Origin: Agarophyton chilense
Taxonomy: Eukaryota > Rhodophyta > Florideophyceae > Gracilariales > Gracilariaceae
DNA length: 64,000 bases
Assembly: GCA_030374765.1 (NCBI GenBank)
Contig: JARGXX010000129.1
Span: 620,001-684,000, forward strand
Reading direction: 5' to 3'
The notes below the pieces were generated by a model. That model saw only the letters and a program-made list of their open reading frames with translations. It ran no database searches and had not been told where the DNA came from. Of this stretch, positions 61,960 through 64,000 are shown piece by piece (position 1 is the first letter of the stretch; each line of letters begins with the position of its first letter). Made by a program: the position numbers and the translations under genes.

Positions 61960-64000
61960 ATGGTCGTCACCGACGCCGTTCCGAACACCCCCGTGCTTTC
62001 TCCCCAGGACACCCAAATCGCAAACGCCATATCCGCCTGGCTTTGCGCCATCAACTTGATCGACTCTGGTCTCTCGTTCGAGCAAGCCACGCGCCAGTGC
62101 ATTTCGCTGTGCCGACTCTTCAGCCGTTTCGCCCCGCACCTTCTCTCAGAACGCGACTTTTTCCTCCCTTCTTCCAATGCCGAGGCCAACCTCTCTCGTC
62201 ATCGCCGCTACAACACTCGCCGCTTGGCTCGCTGCCTTTTGCGCCACTTCCACCTCACGCCCCCAGACCCCAGCATCTCGCTTCCGGATGTCCAATCGCC
62301 TCAACCTCTTGTGCAGCTTCGACAAAGTGCCAAACACACCATTCTCTCTCTCTCAGATGCGGCAACCTCAGAAGACGTAGATCCGCTGCCTGTCATGCTG
62401 TCTCTGGCGGAGGTTGTGCTTTGTGCAGCTGTACACAGTGAGAAGAGAGATCCTTTTATTCAAGCAGTACTCACACTACCACCGCACCACCAAGATGCAC
62501 TGGCTACTTCCATTTGCCGCACAACCGTCGAAAAGCCAAAGGAAACGCGCGTGCTAGGTCAGATCCCTGTCAACGACGAGAACCTCTACCTCACCACCCT
62601 CTCACCTTCCACAAAACCAACCTTCACGGAAAAGTCACACAGTCCTCTTTCTGCCCCACGCGGCATTCCGCTGGCAGACTACAAGGCGCTCGCTGCAGAA
62701 CGAGACAACCTCAGGAGAAAGCTTGCCGCCTGTGAATTCGAGAAGAACAAGGCAGTGGAGCTATCCCAGGGCTTGAAAATCAACCTGGAAGAGGCTTCCG
62801 ACAAGATTCGCTTGATGGAGACAAAGCACGAAGAAAGTGCTACAGAATTGTTGAACAAGTCAAAGGCACTCAGTGAAGCCAAGACTGCACTGCGCGGAGC
62901 TCACGTTGCTGCCGAAGAAGTCGACATTTTGCGCGCAAAGGCCGCTTCTGCCGAACAGTTGGAAGCAAGCCTCAAAAGAGCCAGCAAGAGGCTGGAAGAG
63001 GTCTCTGACATGCGGAGGGCGACTAAAGACCTCGAGGCACAACTATCTGCGTTTAGGGAGACAGAAGAAAGATTGTCCAAGCACACCGATTACCTGGAAT
63101 CGCAGCTTACGTACAGCAACACCCGCAGTACCCAATTTGCCAAGTTGGCTGAAAACCTCACAGCTGAGATGGAGAAGAAGGACGGTGAGATCAAAACGCT
63201 AAAGAGTGAAAACTCGTCGTTGAAGACAAGTATGGAGGCTGCCAATCAACAGCTGGCCGCATTCCTCATGCAGTCCGCGCAAACGGCATCGAGAGATACT
63301 GCAATCAATCGTGCTTCGGAGGACATGTCTGCGTCGGTAAGGACTCCAAAGTCCTTGGGCGTCGCCCAGACTACCACCGATCAGACCACTTCGACGACAG
63401 CTGTGCCGATGTCCGATGAGCTCGTCAAAGAACGTGCATGTGATATCTTGTTCAAAGATTCGCTTGTTCGCATGACATGGATTGATATTGTCGAATGCGT
63501 GAATGGGGTCATGGATGCTTGGTATGATATTAATGCCATGGAAGGCACGGAAGGTCCTTCTTTGGGAAGCAGCAGCGAGGCAGAGATCCACCGCCAGCCA
63601 TCCCTCTCGGCTTCTGAACAACCCGGTGTCCTCTCACGGCCCAGTCAACAGAGCGTCGACACAAACGCTAGCTACATCGGCAGCGATGCCGAAAGTAGAA
63701 TGAGCCTGCTACCGGAGTTTGCCGTGATGGACTACCAGGAAAGGATTGAAAAGGGCCATACTGGAGATGAGTTTGACTACGCCGCAAACCACACAAACGT
63801 GGAAGAGATTCCTCTGAATCGCATGCATCAAGCACAGGTGCCCCACGCGCAATGCGAGAAGAGCACGGCCCCTATCCCAGCAGAAGGTACTTCGTCGCTT
63901 AGCGCGACCGATGATGATGATGGTGACTCTGAACCGGCAGATGAGACGGTGAACGCTACCATTTCAAAGCCACCCAGCAACCCACGCATGTGCAACACCA
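61960..64000 (+). CDS. Coiled-coil protein, possibly Hook-like, partial at window end
   Basis: An open frame of 680 codons from the ATG at 61,960 (MVVTDAVPNT) that runs off the window. Residues about 15-190 form a helical globular region (ISAWLCAINLIDSGLSFEQA, VMLSLAEVVLCAAVHSEKRD, PFIQAVLTLPPHHQDAL) whose pattern recalls the N-terminal domain of Hook and CCDC88 adaptors. A long coiled coil follows at about 240-430 (heptads such as LRRKLAACEFEKNKAVELS and LEASLKRASKRLEEV). After that comes an acidic, Ser/Thr-rich tail with a short helical insert (DSLVRMTWIDIVECVNGVMD). The Hook resemblance is weak and is an inference; a generic coiled-coil scaffold is equally possible. Confidence 0.6.
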   Translation, partial: MVVTDAVPNTPVLSPQDTQIANAISAWLCAINLIDSGLSFEQATRQCISLCRLFSRFAPHLLSERDFFLPSSNAEANLSRHRRYNTRRLARCLLRHFHLTPPDPSISLPDVQSPQPLVQLRQSAKHTILSLSDAATSEDVDPLPVMLSLAEVVLCAAVHSEKRDPFIQAVLTLPPHHQDALATSICRTTVEKPKETRVLGQIPVNDENLYLTTLSPSTKPTFTEKSHSPLSAPRGIPLADYKALAAERDNLRRKLAACEFEKNKAVELSQGLKINLEEASDKIRLMETKHEESATELLNKSKALSEAKTALRGAHVAAEEVDILRAKAASAEQLEASLKRASKRLEEVSDMRRATKDLEAQLSAFRETEERLSKHTDYLESQLTYSNTRSTQFAKLAENLTAEMEKKDGEIKTLKSENSSLKTSMEAANQQLAAFLMQSAQTASRDTAINRASEDMSASVRTPKSLGVAQTTTDQTTSTTAVPMSDELVKERACDILFKDSLVRMTWIDIVECVNGVMDAWYDINAMEGTEGPSLGSSSEAEIHRQPSLSASEQPGVLSRPSQQSVDTNASYIGSDAESRMSLLPEFAVMDYQERIEKGHTGDEFDYAANHTNVEEIPLNRMHQAQVPHAQCEKSTAPIPAEGTSSLSATDDDDGDSEPADETVNATISKPPSNPRMCNT

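Noticed and set aside
1-64000. tRNA, rRNA and spliceosomal intron features
   Set aside because: I looked for cloverleaf-like segments and obvious intron interruptions in the recognised genes and saw none. A covariance-model scan would be needed to exclude small RNAs.

Overview
The window is nuclear DNA from a eukaryote with plastids. It is most likely a red alga, probably an intron-poor florideophyte; Chondrus crispus is the first genome I would compare. The evidence is a nuclear gene for the plastid cytochrome b6f Rieske protein with a transit peptide, an EDC4-type mRNA decapping scaffold, a Golgi class I mannosidase, and a starch-binding CBM20 protein. All are uninterrupted single-exon reading frames, and they sit beside large blocks of nested transposons. 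The species is an inference; the gene families are read directly from the sequence.

Layout. Positions 1-1,435 hold a broken Ty3/gypsy pol. Positions 2,463-13,528 hold a complete 11.1-kb Ty3/gypsy chromovirus on the minus strand (element 1: LTRs 887 and 873 bp, target duplication tctgg). A 4.9-kb segment at 15,420-20,316 recurs inverted at 47,733-52,640. Each arm carries an outward-facing CBM20 gene and a fragment of a membrane protein gene. The 27.4-kb spacer between the arms is almost entirely transposons: a PIF/Harbinger-like relic; a tyrosine-recombinase (DIRS-like) retrotransposon split by a complete 10.7-kb chromovirus (element 2: both LTRs 667 bp, target duplication gtgga); an old Ty3 element split by a pogo/Tigger-like DNA transposon; and a piggyBac-like relic.

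The right end is ordinary gene-dense DNA: EDC4 (+), petC (-), a possible small membrane protein (+), a GH47 mannosidase (+), and a coiled-coil protein that runs off the window (+). GC-rich minisatellites lie between them.

The most unusual feature is a long antisense ORF between the chromodomain end of pol and the 3' LTR in both complete chromoviruses. It runs opposite to gag-pol and does not overlap it. The two copies encode clearly related proteins of about 560-600 residues that I cannot assign to any family. Both elements also share a -1 shift from gag to pol at an A-rich site directly before the gag stop, and the same primer-binding site.

All similarity and identity statements come from reading the sequence by eye. 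No alignment program or database was used.
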